A stretch of DNA of 64,000 nt. Origin: Hyposmocoma kahamanoa (Eukaryota > Arthropoda > Insecta > Lepidoptera > Cosmopterigidae). The position numbers and the translations under genes are program-made. Below, piece by piece: positions 11,025 to 23,265 of this stretch. The notes under the pieces are model-generated. The model was not told the DNA's origin. It made no database searches and was given only the letters and a program-made list of their open reading frames with translations. Within the stretch, counting starts at the first letter, position 1; every line of letters begins with the position of its first letter. The stretch lies in the NCBI RefSeq assembly GCF_003589595.1, contig NW_020653852.1:3373675-3437674 (forward strand). The letters are read 5' to 3'.

Positions 11025-11285
11025 TCGTGAACGCCATAACTTGAGCCTTTTCAAGACGAGAGTGACTAAGTATATAGGCGTGCATGCTTCGTTGTCAACC
11101 TGATCGTCATTTTACATAGAGATCTTGTTAAAGAGTTCGGCCAGTGAGGTACTACCTCCAAATATATTTCTGCCGCTGAACAGTAATATGAGCAATTAAG
11201 TTTCATTGAATGTGTGGGATGTTTCACCACCATATTTAATAATTTGTAGTGAAATTACTCGACTAATTTGTCGAAATTATTAAAC

Positions 11286-11560
11286 AAAGATCTCTTCAAA
11301 GATCACTTTGATCCGGTTGGATCCGAACCAACGTCTCCCAGTAAGCTGTGCCAGCTTATGCCGACTTACCCACGGAATGAACCAACGAACTTTATGAATT
11401 TTTCCATGAGTTTGTTGCATATCTATCTTTGTTTTTTTTTTGGTTTTTAACGACTTTTTGCCGTAACGCCATCTGTGAGAAATCTATGCAAGTTTTCTTC
11501 ACTCAGGGACTTTTACAGCTACCAGCTGCTGTCTAGAGATGTCACTTTAACCATTGTAAT
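11286..11560 (-). mobile_element. Third tRNA-related SINE family
   Basis: GATCCGGTTGGATCCGAACC is the inverse of a tRNA B box; further on CAACGACTTTTTGCCGTAAC-like and AGCTACCAGCTGCTGTCTAG are shared with 34935-35310. Confidence 0.6.
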
Positions 11561-11600
11561 ATGAGCATTTACGTATAGAACCACGTACTACAAACATAAG

Positions 11601-11757
11601 AAATTTGTCAACTATGTTTCAGAATAAGGGCGCAGTGGCAGTGCCTCTGGTCACTTCGGTTTCTATCTTAGTGGGACTACAACTTTTACAGGTGTCGCTT
11701 ACCGCCAGGTGCAAAACTTGTTCGTCTCGTGACTCGTCTTTAAAAAAAATCCAACAC
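11601..11757 (+). repeat. CR1-like tail repeat, diverged 3' part
   Basis: AGAAATTTGTCAACTATGTT, GGGCGCAGTGGCAGTGCCTC, TCGCTTACCGCCAGGTGC. Confidence 0.65.
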
Positions 11758-12816
11758 CACGTTTAAGTTTCCTCCTATTTATAATTTTAAATTTAAACTC
11801 TGCCAGTTCACAACTGCTCGGTAAGCTCGTTAAGTAAGCATTTCAAATTTACCTACATTTTCTAAGATATTTCTCCACACTTAAAGTGAAAGTGTTTCTA
11901 TCTAGGTATACAGTTTTCTTCTCTAATATTCTTAAATATATAATAAATACCGTATAACAATCTTTTTATGCTCAAATTGCTAAAGCTAAGCGTTATGTAT
12001 TGTGACTTGTTGCATACTTTTTAACCGACATCACGAAAAGGAGGATGTTCTCAATGTAGAAAAGATCAATATAGAATTGTGGAAAACTTTTTTATTTAAT
12101 TATTTGTCTCACAGGAAGACCAACACGTAAAACTAGATTAAATAATAATGAAACAAATGAAAGCTAAACAAATGAAAACACATCCCCACAAATAAATTAA
12201 TTTAATTTAATTACCCTATTGCATAAAAAGACAACCGCAGTTGTAAACCTGACCATGAGTCAAAAACAGTGCCCACTCTGCGCTCTCCTTGACGAAATCA
12301 CACTCGTATTGAAAAGATCTATGTGGATTAAAAATATGTTAAACTTATTTCTTGCTTCTATTTTTTTCATTATCTTTGAATGTGAGGGGCAATATCCCCT
12401 AGCAATGAAATAGTCGGCCGCGTCAGGGACACGAGTTCAAGAACAGGTCAACAATACGTGCCGAGCAGCATAATTTTTCATATTCTTGCCTGTGCATACC
12501 TTTATCACTCAGACCATAGTTGTATAGTTGACCTAAATTCTCCTGCAACCATCCCAACGGTTCTCAAATTTATGTTACCGTTGGCCAACCCTTTGAGCCG
12601 ATAGTACCTCAGCTCGAATTAAAAATTTTCTCGTACTAATACGGTTCATTTTGCTTGGGTCAAGCGGTAGGAACACTGGCTGTATTTCAGAATTAATTGG
12701 AAAGAATAGTGGATCTTGTTGTTTCCCCGTGTACGATAAGGTTGTCCACTAGCGCGCGAAGGAACACTGGCTCTCATGTCACAGGTTACCCTACTGCGAG
12801 AGTCAGGGATCTCATC
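11758..12816. other. Intronic stretch with weak repeats
   Basis: AACCGACATCACGAAAAGGA (about 12022) is a remnant of the AAACCGACCTCAAAAG family. The motif GGAACACTGGCT occurs twice near 12669 and 12761. No gene. Confidence 0.45.
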
Positions 12817-13084
12817 GGTAACCTATCACAAACTCGAAAATTATTTTATCCGACATAACGTTTCTTCGAATTTTTATTACACCGAAAACAGAATTATAAC
12901 AACTGTTTAGTTGTTCTTTCAGGATATGTTGAATGTTTATCGCAAAGACACGATCAGGTTCGGTTAGGTTAGGTTTAAAAGAAAAAAAAAAAACATTTTC
13001 CTCTCAAAATTACTTTCGAGGTTATGAAATTTCGGCCAAACGTTATTTCTGGAAAATGTCATTTCGGACTACTGATAGGTAACT
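12817..13084. mobile_element. GGTAACCTATCA foldback element with internal GGTTA repeats, uninterrupted copy
   Basis: Begins GGTAACCTATCAC and ends GATAGGTAAC; AACGTTT-containing segments are repeated in inverted orientation inside both ends. The centre has GGTTAGGTTAGGTTT followed by an A-rich run. A homologous copy at 57826-58768 carries an insertion exactly in the GGTTA tract, so this copy serves as the empty-site comparison. Confidence 0.7.
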
Positions 13085-13875
13085 TGTGTTGTAATTCAAA
13101 ATTTATAACTATACGTGTTCTATTTAGTTCAGTTGACATAAAAAAAAATCAAAATTTCGAGGAAGTTTGTGTTTTTTTCATAGTGAAAATTTCTAGGAAT
13201 CGTGTTTTCACACCGTACAGTAATCAGTGTATATCCTCAACTTTACTATATATTTTTTCCACAGTGATTGATTAAACAATTTCACTGTTATACATAATCA
13301 ACCAAAGCCATTTGAGGTAGCATAGACTCTTAAAAGCGCTTCTAGGTCATCGCGCTATTTTTACGAGACCTGCCTTTATGTCGGCCGTTTGAATTCAAGA
13401 GCAGTAAAAATAGTGCTCAAAGTTCATCTGTATTTTCTTTATGGAAAGCCAGTCAAGGTTGATACCAGGTGACATTTACATGGACAGTATACAAATGGGT
13501 TCCATAAAAAAGCTATTTATTATTATGTAACGTTTATGTCCCACGCAATTCGTAGATAAAACACATAGTTTGACTATGTGCAAATATTGTTGAAGGCTTC
13601 GTCGCAAAATCATACAGTCACGCGATTTTCAGACTTGCTTGATACGTGTACGTGTGCTGGTATAACATCTGATGTAACTACACTAGGAGCTTGGGATCTT
13701 TTTTTTTATGGTATGAGTGACGGAACGAAAAAGTCGAGCGCCTGTGAGGCTAACACGAGGTCGCCTGTCACCTGCGCGAGAGCGACTTAAAGAGCGAGAG
13801 ATATTGCTATTTTATGTATGCGAGAATAACAGTATGTCGCGCTTTATATCGCTCTTGCGTATGTCGCGCACTGGT

Positions 13876-14012
13876 GATAAGCGACTCCTGTCCATAACAG
13901 TTGCAGTGCCACTCAGAGTTTTAAATCGCAAAGATCTAAGGGGCACTGCTACTTCGCTCGTCACCCTAAGACATGACAAATCCCATGTGACTGTAATTTC
14001 ATCCCCTACACA
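13876..14012 (-). repeat. CR1-like tail repeat, 3' part
   Basis: TGTCCATAACAGTTGCAGTG, TTTTAAATCGCAAAGATCTA, CATGTGACTGTAATTTCA. Confidence 0.7.
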
Positions 14013-14631
14013 GTAAAACAGATTACTTAGAAAAAGACAAAATTCTTTTTATGAAGACAAATTTATTAAATCCAACAAAACGATCCTCTCCCTGTAGACG
14101 CTAGAGAATAATTACTTGATAATAGTAAAAAAACGTCTCAAAAGTGTATTTTAGTTATAAGACAGAAATATTTAATCCAAGAGCAAATTAATTTACTTCA
14201 AGTCACAAAACTACTTTAGATTCAACAACATATTTATTAGTTATAGGAAATGTACGATTTTGATTTTGAAAAAAAAATTGAGAGGTACTTTTTTTTTTTT
14301 TTTTTTATATACATGACAGGCAAATGTCTCCACTCCACCTGATGTTAAGTGGAAATTGGTATCCAAACTTAATTATTTGACTGAAGATTTATGTTTTCTG
14401 ATATCAAAAAGGGTAAATTTACAGGGTTACAGTTACAGTTACAGTATGTCCCACTGGCGTGAAAGCACACAAACCAAGTTCAGTGCCAAACCTTAAAGTA
14501 GCAGAAATAGCACGGAATCTTCTCAAATACTTGAGTACTTTTCTTTCTCTCTCAGTTTTTTCAGAATTAGCAAATATTTTGAGAAATTGCTGTTTCTTAT
14601 TAGCAGAAATCCTTTTTCTCTGTGTACGCAT

Positions 14632-14735
14632 CCAAACCGCAGTAATGCTCACAGTACTGTTTGGCGGCAGAAATAGGTAAGGTGACAGTACTGTTGGACA
14701 TACTCGTTCATAAGGAGCTTTACTGCTACATAATG
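14632..14735 (-). repeat. CR1-like tail repeat, 5' part
   Basis: GCAGTAATGCTCACAGTACT, GGCGGCAGAAATAGGTAAGG. It may be the other half of the copy at 13876-14012, separated by an insertion of about 620 bp. Confidence 0.6.
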
Positions 14736-15324
14736 TTACATCGATTAAATGTAACCTATCGTTGTATTTAACTTCAGGTTACAAATGATGATGTACGTTC
14801 TAAAAATTGCACTAATGTTAAAAAAAAAACAAAAAGAAATGAAAGTAAAAGATTGCTCCAAATGCACAGTGCACGCGGGTTGCACAAGCACACCAAACCG
14901 CATAAGAGGTAAACCTGCGGTCTCGTTAGGTTGTTAAGGCATTCCAAATCACATATAAGGTCAATGTTTTTCGTGGACGCCTAAAAGAGAATACAATTTT
15001 GTTTTAGTTTATTATAAATAATCTCGATAAATAATTTTATTTACACACATAAATATACCGTCGGCAAAATTTGTATACCTCGTAACCTGTTTTTGGACGA
15101 AACCCGCAAATATCGAGCAATTGAATCTTAAAATGTAATTTCTAGACCAAAGGTGATTAATACACCTTTATTTTAGTCATAAAATAAATGTATAATCATA
15201 CATTGTTATACAATATAGATAGATTAGATAATAGATTGTTATACAAAATTATTTTAATAAGGTTTCCGAATTTAGCCGACGATACATACACTATATAATA
15301 TGTAATACATGAATATGAATTGAA

Positions 15325-15350
15325 CGGCCTCCGTGGCCGAACGGTTACAA
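15325..15350 (+). mobile_element. tRNA-derived SINE head remnant
   Basis: GGCCTCCGTGGCCGAACGGT followed by TACAAG, then unrelated sequence. Confidence 0.55.
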
Positions 15351-15654
15351 GATTGCTTGCTTTTAATGCTTTTTGAATATGGGATGGCAGAGTTCCAGAG
15401 TCGTATTGAATGAGTAATTAATAATATTATATAACATGTATCTAAACTCCAAGGAAGAAAATTAAGTTATTTTATTCTGGTTCTATATTTTGAAAGAGTA
15501 ACTTAGTAATTGTTATAGAAGGGTAGTGTATTTAGAAGAAGTATATAAAATTAATATCTTTTCTTTTTGCTTTTTATTCAAGTAACAAGGGCTATGTGTA
15601 TTACTTAAAGTTTGTCCATAATTGATCACGTCAGGTATTAGATATTAGTTTCAA

Positions 15655-15960
15655 GGGCAGAATGCTGAACAATGTAGTAAGAGAGCTTTGTGGTAAGAAC
15701 GATGAAGTAGAGACTACAATAGAGGGATACTTCGATGGTTCGGTCGTGTAGAAAGAATGAACGTTGGTAGATTGACAGCACAAATTTATAGAGCGATTGT
15801 GGATGGAGGCGTGGGGAGAGGTAGACCTCGGCGAGCGTATCTCAGATTGAGGATGTTCTTAAAAAAAGGCCGAGTTAAAAGATGGTCTCACTGATGGAAG
15901 TGGAAGAGTCGAAGGAAGTTTGTCAGGTGCGCAGCAGGTGGTGGTCCATGTCAGTCCCAT
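15655..15960 (+). mobile_element. LINE reverse transcriptase C-terminal fragment
   Basis: In two frames the + strand reads NVVRELCGKNDEVETTIE, LRWFGRVERMNVGRLTAQIY and VGRGRPRRAYL, a motif set seen at the end of many insect LINE ORF2 proteins (W-F-G-H-V-x-R-M). Frameshifts and stops present. Confidence 0.65.
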
Positions 15961-15984
15961 TTGAAAACAGTATATCAAAAACTA

Positions 15985-16190
15985 TTTATTAGAACCCAAA
16001 CAGATAAATCAAAGTATGACCTAACCAAACATATATAAAAGTCTTCGCGGCACTAGTAGTTGGCTCAGACAAAACGGGTCCCAACCAACCAACGTTAAAT
16101 GTACCAAAACCAATCTGTGCGAATAACCGCACTCTGATAGGTCCCGTCCGAAGACACTCTATGAGCAAATGGTGATCCCTAAGTGAGGTC
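15985..16190. repeat. Dispersed repeat, copy 1 of a pair
   Basis: Shares CAGATAAATCAAAGTATGAC, AAACATATATAAAAGTCTTC, GCACTAGTAG, TTAAATGTAC and TGATAGGTCCCGTCCGAA with 59030-59200 (similar order, moderate divergence). Confidence 0.55.
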
Positions 16191-16236
16191 CTAACAGAAA
16201 ATCAGTACTGGGAACGCATAGTGTTTTAAAAACAAA

Positions 16237-16490
16237 TACTGAGTTAGTGACCATTTTGTTACCGCAAAGTAACGTTGGCAAAGTATCTTTATACTATAAT
16301 TTGTGTTTTAATTTTCTTTTTATTCTTTGTTTTGTTCCTCATTTCGTTTTGTAAATTATTTACTTGTGTCTTACGTTTGAATACTTTATGTGTTTTTAAT
16401 TCTGTTTTATTTTCCTTCTCTTGTGTTTCGTTTGTTCACTTTTATGGTAGTCAAATAAATGTATTTTCTTTTTTCCTTCTTACTTAAATG
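16237..16490. repeat. T-rich dispersed repeat, copy 1
   Basis: GAGTTAGTGACCATTTTGTT, then a T-rich body with TCTTACGTTTGAATACTTTA. A related copy is at 22456-22665. The open frames in it are composition effects. Confidence 0.5.
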
Positions 16491-16499
16491 TAGACATAA

Positions 16500-16660
16500 T
16501 TAATGAATGTATCGCCACAAGAAATCGAGATGATGGCAGTTGTCGACAAAGAGGGCAGATAGATGTGTTTTTCTGTTCTGTTCTTAAAGCTGTCAACTGC
16601 CGCTGTCCAGTCAACCTGTGAGCATGGAGCGTGTAATCGCTCCGAAATATCTATATAAAT
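16500..16660. repeat. Dispersed copy of the 0.8-1.1 kb repeat
   Basis: CAAGAAATCGAGATGATGGC, AGATAGATGTGT, CAGTCAACCTGTGAGCATGG, GCGTGTAATCGCTCCGAAAT. Confidence 0.55.
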
Positions 16661-17397
16661 ACCTTACCAATGGATTTACCATTCACATTACACACACCTG
16701 TATCAGTGGTACGTTACAGCCTAAACAATAACCACGTTTCTGTAAATCTCCTTGAGTACAAGTAAACCATGTCCTTTCAGCCAAAGAGTAAATAAAAATC
16801 AAGGCAATCAATATAATCGTATTACCAACTTTTAAAATAATATTTACATTAAACAATCACAACAATTTAACATGCTGCACGATCAGCATCGGATATCGGA
16901 TCGGAGAATGTAATAACACTCTTACGTCAGGAGCAAACATGGTTAACGAAGCGCGACTTGGGAGTTTGTTGTAGATTTTTTAGAATTGTAGGTCACACAA
17001 CGATTTTGATGTTGATTTATACGACTATTGTTCATGTTTGCAATGTGTTCTCTAGAATTTTGTATGTGTGACGTACTTTCATTACACGAATACCTACTTA
17101 ATATACTTTTATTTGTTAAGCTGTCTGCAGGTGATAAGTAGATTTAGGTTAGTGATATAATAGTTAAGTTTCTCAATTTGTCAAGTGAACGTTTGCCGGT
17201 TTGTACATTATTGAAAGGAGATGAAAAGTTGGATTCCGACATTCATCATGTTGCGAAAATTCGACGAATTAAATTCCTCTACTGACAACACGACTTATGA
17301 CGTCAAAAGTAGCGCCAACATTTTTGTTGACGAGGCTTAAGACGTGTCAGGATCGCGGCAAGGAAAGTCTGTGGTGTCTGGCTACCTTTTATTTTCT

Positions 17398-17668
17398 TAT
17401 TCTTTTGTGAGACCACAAGTAATGAGACGAACAAGTCGTGCGCCTGGTGGAAAGCGACACGCCTGTCCATAAAAGTTGCAGTGCCACTCAGAGCTTTAAA
17501 TCGCAAAGATCTTAAGGTAACTGCCACCGCGTTCATCGCCCTGAGACAACACGAGTTGATAAGTCCCGTGTACTTGTAATTTCACCAGCACCTTTACCCT
17601 TCAAAACCGGAACGCAGTAGCGCTCACACTACTGCTTGGCTGAATAGGTAAGGTAAGCTATCTCTGGA
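17398..17668 (-). repeat. CR1-like tail repeat, long copy
   Basis: AACAAGTCGTGCGCCTGGTG, AGAGCTTTAAATCGCAAAGA, AACGCAGTAGCGCTCACACT. Confidence 0.75.
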
Positions 17669-18288
17669 CTGGAAAAGGACGTAAAGTGTATGTATGTAAA
17701 AATAGCTCCAAAAATATTTTTAAATTAAAAATTGGTTCACTTTTCTTCAGTCTCATGAACATGTTAACCTTAAACATGTTCACTATGAACATTCAGGTCG
17801 CATACCAGTTTAAACGCATCTATTGCTGGGCACCAAGTCTGTTAATTTTCTTGACACCAGTGGTCATTGTAATTACATTCATTGGAACTCTACTGTGATC
17901 ACATTGCCATTACGATAACATTTGTTGTTCAGTCTAGTTGCAAAGGCAGTTGACTCAAAATCAAAGAACCATTTATCACAAAGGTAAAATAAATTTACAC
18001 TTGAAAACGTCACCTTTGAGCTTCTGCTTTCACTAAGCTGACTTCCCTGAGAAGAACAAGCAAGAGACTTTGGAGATAGTTCTTTTCAAATAAACTTAAA
18101 TGCTATAGAATACATTTTGAATCAAATTTGTGTGGAATCTAGAGCCATGTCGTCTTTCCATACATCTTTATCTAACACGTAGTCTTCAATTTTGTAATAT
18201 GACTTTTCAATCAAAATAATTTTCATGTAGTTCTTAAACTTAGGAATTGATGATCTTAATATATGCTCCGGAATATTATTGTAAGAAC

Positions 18289-18376
18289 CATTGACTTACA
18301 AATAAATGGACGACGGGTCTAATACAAAAACCACGAAAAAATGTCCCAAGTCAACCTATTCGAAATTTAAATTGTA
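18289..18376. mobile_element. CATTGACTTAC family, one-ended fragment
   Basis: About 88 bp with strong identity to the left end of the copy at 35648, stopping abruptly after AATTTAAATTGTA; no opposite terminus follows. A truncated member of the family. Confidence 0.75.
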
Positions 18377-19355
18377 GACAGTTCCGTATAAAAGAGTCGT
18401 TTCCCTTGGTTAAACGAAATCGTGGTACCATGAGTTTGGACTTAGCTCTGAGGTTACGGATATCTTCTTTCTTATTGAAAGTATGTATATTTTTACGGGC
18501 ATATAAAATATTTGAGTAAATGTACTGTGATGCCATAGTCATGATACCAGTCTCCTCCATGGAAATTACTATGTATATCCTAATTTTTATCCCGTATAAT
18601 CAGCAATTTAGTATCAAATAAATGTATTTTTTTAGATATTTAAATATTTTTAGCTATTGAAGAGTATAAAATCAAAAATTTGCAAAGGTAGTTCAATAGT
18701 AGCTCTATATCCATTGACACACAACTGACATGATTTAAATTTAGCAGACTTGAGAAGCCTCGATCTGTTAATGCCAACTCTCCCAGTCATGCCGCCCGCA
18801 TCCAGCCACTGCCAACCACCTTTCAGAGATCGTCCGTCTATCTTGTCGCAGTGAAGCTGGGTCGTTCATTAGATGTCTGGATGTAAACGTGAAAGCAAAA
18901 CGCTTCGGGCGTATTGGAGGAATATTTACCATTGTAGCGTGAAATCGCGTCGTCGGTAGAGCGGTAAGGAAAAAGATCAGATCACAGATCAATCACGTAC
19001 ACCCGGTTAATTCTCCCCGAAATTTATCCTGTAAAATACCGAAACTAACAATACGTAAAGTTGCCCCTTGTTCGAGGGGCTCAGAGTTTACCTACTTTCC
19101 TCAATTCCCTTTGGCCTTGAGGAAAATACGATGCGCATTTTTCAGATTTCAAAATAATCTTACTAAGTATCCATGATCAAACAGTTGGTTGATAACAAAT
19201 CTCCTTTGACTCAAAATTAAATTCGTTTGAAAGAACATGATATGACGAACAATGTAACGAATTTCAACGAAAAATAAATAATATTAAGTCAAGTTTTACT
19301 AATATGAGTTTCAATTATTTTTCTGTGAAATTGCTCCATTAGTTTGCAGTAACTA

Positions 19356-19560
19356 TTATTACAAAGATCGAATACTAAGAAAATTCGATCCGGCTGGATT
19401 CGAACCAACGCCTTCGACATACCGAGCCGACGCTATCCCAACCGAGCTGCGGACCTAACTGGGAGACCTTACGATTTTTTCTTCTTATTTATTTCTTTCT
19501 TCTTGTTGTAAATCTTTCTTTTAGGTTTTTACCGACTTTTTCGCCGTAGCGCCAATTAAG
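19356..19560 (-). mobile_element. Third tRNA-related SINE family
   Basis: GATCCGGCTGGATTCGAACC, then CCGAGCTGCGGACC; the following T-rich stretch and TTTTTCGCCGTAGCGCC match the other copies. The tRNA-like part is the best preserved of the three. Confidence 0.65.
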
Positions 19561-19807
19561 TGTATTTCACTTAATTTCACTTAATTAAATAAAATAAAAA
19601 TAATTTTCCCGAAACAAAGATTCTGCAAAGATATCATCATTACGTGGAATTTGTGAATGAATTTCACGACGATACTTAATTATTCCACAAAGTTTCGCTG
19701 TAATGAATTTTCTTTGAAACAATGTTAATAATGAAAATAACAACTTCCCAAGATCTGTTTACAGTTGGCCAAATTTTCAAGATTTATACATACATATATT
19801 CGTTTAC

Positions 19808-19916
19808 GTCTTATTAATGCGGAAATGGTCATAGCGTGGTGAAGCTGACCACCCAACTGCCCTGCGAAAGTATTATAAGTCCCACAATATGTAGATTTCG
19901 ATCACAGTTATCCAGA
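19808..19916 (+). pseudogene. Possible relic of an ELOVL exon inside the elongase intron
   Basis: A 17-base exact match (GATCACAGTTATCCAGA, 19900-19916) to the end of the real exon at 38145-38287. The bases before it can be aligned with gaps: ATTAATG near 19812 with ATCAACAATG, GTCATA with GTCATA, GCGAAAGTATTATAAG with AAGAAAGTATAAG. Translated relics include LRKYYK and ITVIQ with stop codons between, and there is no donor site after it. It could be a decayed tandem-duplicated exon from an ancestral elongase array, or chance plus short homology. Confidence 0.3.
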
Positions 19917-20184
19917 CCCTTTTTATATTTGAATTCGTAATCGTGACTAGGGACACGATGAAAAGTCTTCTATGCCCGATTGTGAATCCATTTTTTATCG
20001 ATAAATGTTCCACAGGTTTCTTGAGACATTATGACTTTTATTTGCCATCTCGATATTCCGGAACGGTTACACATTCCATGGCCGTAGGTTAACTGTCATC
20101 AGTAAAAAATAATAAGAAAAAGACATACTTTGTATGGAACCTGTAACTAGTGGTAATATCATTAATTATTTTTCTATTATAGTT

Positions 20185-20242
20185 TTTTTTTTCAAACAAA
20201 TCAACGGTTCGCGTTATTTACGGGTCCCACGATCACGCTATG
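20185..20242. mobile_element. Foldback element fragment, TTAGGTTTTCGCG family
   Basis: CAAACAAATCAACGGTTCGC and ACGGGTCCCACGATCACG are diverged copies of the loop region. Confidence 0.5.
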
Positions 20243-20944
20243 TAAGAACACGATAATGATAATATTTTAGTGAAAATCCACGTGTCGTGAAATATTCGTC
20301 GAGGTCTAATTAGCAATTTCGAAATATACCCTATTCTTATAGCACCAATGCCCAGCAATAAAACTTATAAACCCGTGTTCATAGGCATTGCTTTTGAAGT
20401 ATTTATATCGAAGACGTCAGCTTAGATAATCCTGTACTAACAAAAGAAACTCAATCGCTTACAGCACAAAGCATTGATCGCAATGACACTATCTAGTCGT
20501 TCCGTTCCAGATTGCTCGATGTACAAGTCAATAGAAATGTGCTATTATTCATTGCAGATATGGTTCCTTTTACCGATAATTAGGTTGGTGTAGTCATTAA
20601 AATAGTGTTGCATCTAAACTAGTACAATGAGGAGTCAAAAGAAAGAGTTTTTGAAATTTTTAATGCAGCAATAGTCTAGCTGTCACTTGCCTCCGTCAAG
20701 CAGTTAGATTTTTGGCATTGACCATACAAATTGAAAACCTGCAAGTACGTAAAGGTTAATTTTTTTTCCAAGATACGTCAAATCCCTAAATCGTGTAGGG
20801 TCAGAAAGCTGAGCTAGGGTTTAAAACGTGTCTGATAAAAAAATATGGATGTAACAATTGTGACAAAAATTATTTAGGCTTTGTCAGGAAGACACAAATG
20901 TAAATCAGCAATAGGCTTCGTCACTAAGAAATTAATAATTCAAT

Positions 20945-21280
20945 TCGCCGCTTAAAACAGGACCGCTCTGAATCTCAGCTGGTTAAAACGTCCCCGTAAC
21001 ACTGGCAGCATTACCGCGCTGAATAGCCAACGAAATTTGTTGTAGTAAGTAAGTAAGTAGACTGTAGTAAGTAAGTTGTACCAAGTAAGTTCCAGAGCGT
21101 GGATCTTACTTGGTGCGACCTCTTTCTCTAAGCCGACGATCCAACTCCCTGATGAGTTCTTTGGCCTCCGCACCCCAAGACCCCGCAGTCTCCACTGCAA
21201 TTGACACAAAATCGTACATCGTCTCCAAGGCACTGTACTTGGCATGTTTCAATTTTGCCGCATACTCAGCAGCTGAAAAT
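20945..21280 (-). mobile_element. LINE ORF2 3' end, copy 1
   Basis: On the - strand a decayed frame gives YSALETMYDFVSIAVETAGS, WGAEAKELIRELDRRL and FLAIQRGNAAS-like sequence, then stops. A copy in the other orientation lies at 25525-25790. A GTAAGTAAGTAAG run (about 21038-21086) interrupts it. Confidence 0.6.
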
Positions 21281-21301
21281 TATATATACCATAACATAGC
21301 G

Positions 21302-21400
21302 AGTTCTTAGGTTTTCGCGATTCTTATACAGGAAATGAAACTATTTCTGTTCGGATATAAATCACGTATATCCGTTTTTCAAAACAAATCTGTTTATTTG
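21302..21400. mobile_element. Foldback element fragment, TTAGGTTTTCGCG family
   Basis: GAGTTCTTAGGTTTTCGCGA, then GGAAATGAAACTATTTCTGT and ATCACGTATATCCGTTTTTC match the left arm. Confidence 0.65.
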
Positions 21401-22455
21401 AAAAGCCTTGAACATATAACAAAAAACTGTGAATCAATTACAATTAACTAAATAAATTTTACACAACATCAAAATTGAAAGATACGTCCATTAGTACTCA
21501 AGGACATAAGGAGACAGAAACGAGAAAGGGACGAAAAGACATCCAAGTGACGTAAAACCGACGAAAGTGCATGTGAAGTAACTAACACAACATAAACAAA
21601 CAAATGTGTCCGTTAGAAAGGCAAAGCCAAAGAAGTTAACATATTAGTTTAACTTGGATTTTACGACACCGCAAAAACATACCAAGCCCAGACACTCCTT
21701 CATAATCAACATGATTCAATGTACGTTATCATTCTCTGTTTGCACAAGACTCGGCAAACAATACTAGTAGCGCTACGTATAAATGCACTGTGTGCTCAAA
21801 TGGCATTGATAAATACGTTTTAACTGTAATAAACAACACCAATCGATTGTGTTATCAGTGCAATAATGAAGGAAGACTCTGAATTTTAAAGACCTCCGTT
21901 CGTCTATTGGCCACACGATTATCAATATCGTAATAATCTATAGAAAACCACCCAGTCTTGAAAAATTTGCATATACAGGGCAATTTTTTGAGGCCTTGGG
22001 ATAATTGTCAAGATGTCTGTCTTACATTATTTTCAATGTGCAACCCTGGCGCCACGGTGCAGTTAGAACAGCAATATGCAATTAGATTTTCACGTTAAAC
22101 ATATTCAAGAAGATTCTACGAGCGCCTTAAAAAGGACATCGGCCTGCGATGTCCATTCGAATAAAGTGGTAGATATAATTGTTATTCCAAGGAATTCATT
22201 ATGTTTCTAAAGGTGAGGGATTAAAGTGCAATTTTGAAAGTATATATCTTCTTCTCAGTCGTTTCCTCAGTGCTTGGTAGCGAGGCGGTGACAGGTAGTT
22301 CCAGTTGTTCGGAGATAAAATATACAATTTAACGGGAAACTGGTAAACTATGACACGCGATAGCGATTTCTAGATTGCGTCTACTGAATGTCATTGAGTT
22401 TAATTTGTTAGTATTGAAAATAGGAACAAACTTCGTTTGCATGATGTGCGCTCGG

Positions 22456-22665
22456 AGAATTAGTGACCCTTTTGTTGTCGCGGCTGACACCACACAAAAT
22501 ATCTTTACACCTAGTGTTCTTGCTTATATGTATAGTTTCTGTTTATATATTTTTTGTTTTGTTGGTATTTTTGTTTCGTAATTATTCATTTATGTTTTAC
22601 GTCTGAATGTTTTGATTATATTTTTTTCTTCCTCTGCTTTTTCTTTCTTTTGTGTCATATGTGGT
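22456..22665. repeat. T-rich dispersed repeat, copy 2
   Basis: GAATTAGTGACCCTTTTGTT and TTTTACGTCTGAATGTTTTG match the copy at 16237-16490. Confidence 0.5.
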
Positions 22666-22964
22666 TTCCCTGTTTAGGCAACGATTATTTCCAGTAACTA
22701 CACGTCCATGCAATGTTCCCTTGATACTTAAATCTATTACGAATCAGTCGATACCTTGTATACGCAAGGCGTGTTCATACACAAAGGTGGAACAAACGAC
22801 CGCCGACAAAATGATGTCGTATAACCATTCTGCAATGAGTACCAGTAACAATAGTCTGCATTGTATCGCGCATTAGGCAGTGCGACATGTTGATGTTTAC
22901 GGTGTACTCTATACAATAGGCTATTTTTATTGGCTTGTAACCGGGTAAAGGAGATATTATGGAC

Positions 22965-23265
22965 TACTAGCAGGAAAGTTCATAAAAGGTAATTCCAGGT
23001 ATTGCCACAGAATAAAAATTGTGTAACCTTGTCATACTACCTCCGTGATACTTGCTCGCATGTCTTGCGTTCATCGGAGAACCTGAGGCTGGAACCCATG
23101 CACTCATGTAGAGCCCTGGATAAATCTTTTTCGGTTCTAGCAGCTCGTTTATGGAACAATCTACCAGAAGCCATAAGACGTGCCAATCGCTCGACAAATT
23201 TAAGGAACTGGTAAATGAACATTATTTATCACATAGTTAAGTGTTCGTCATCCGAATTAAAATAA
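22965..23265 (+). mobile_element. Jockey/CR1-like LINE, C-terminal fragment
   Basis: Reads YYLRDTCSHVLRSSENLRLE, ALDKSFSVLAARLWNNLPEA and IRRANR, then after a one-base shift FKELVNEHYLSHS and a stop. SFSVxAxRLWNxLPxxIR is the usual end of these ORF2 proteins. Short 3' UTR follows. Confidence 0.7.

Noticed and set aside
17686..17898. Possible membrane-protein exon
   Set aside because: Hydrophobic by AT-rich chance; no elongase motif, no convincing splice sites.
19375..19460. tRNA gene with GGTTCGAATCC box
   Set aside because: Shared flanks and T-rich body with two other loci show a tRNA-derived repeat, and the acceptor stem does not pair.
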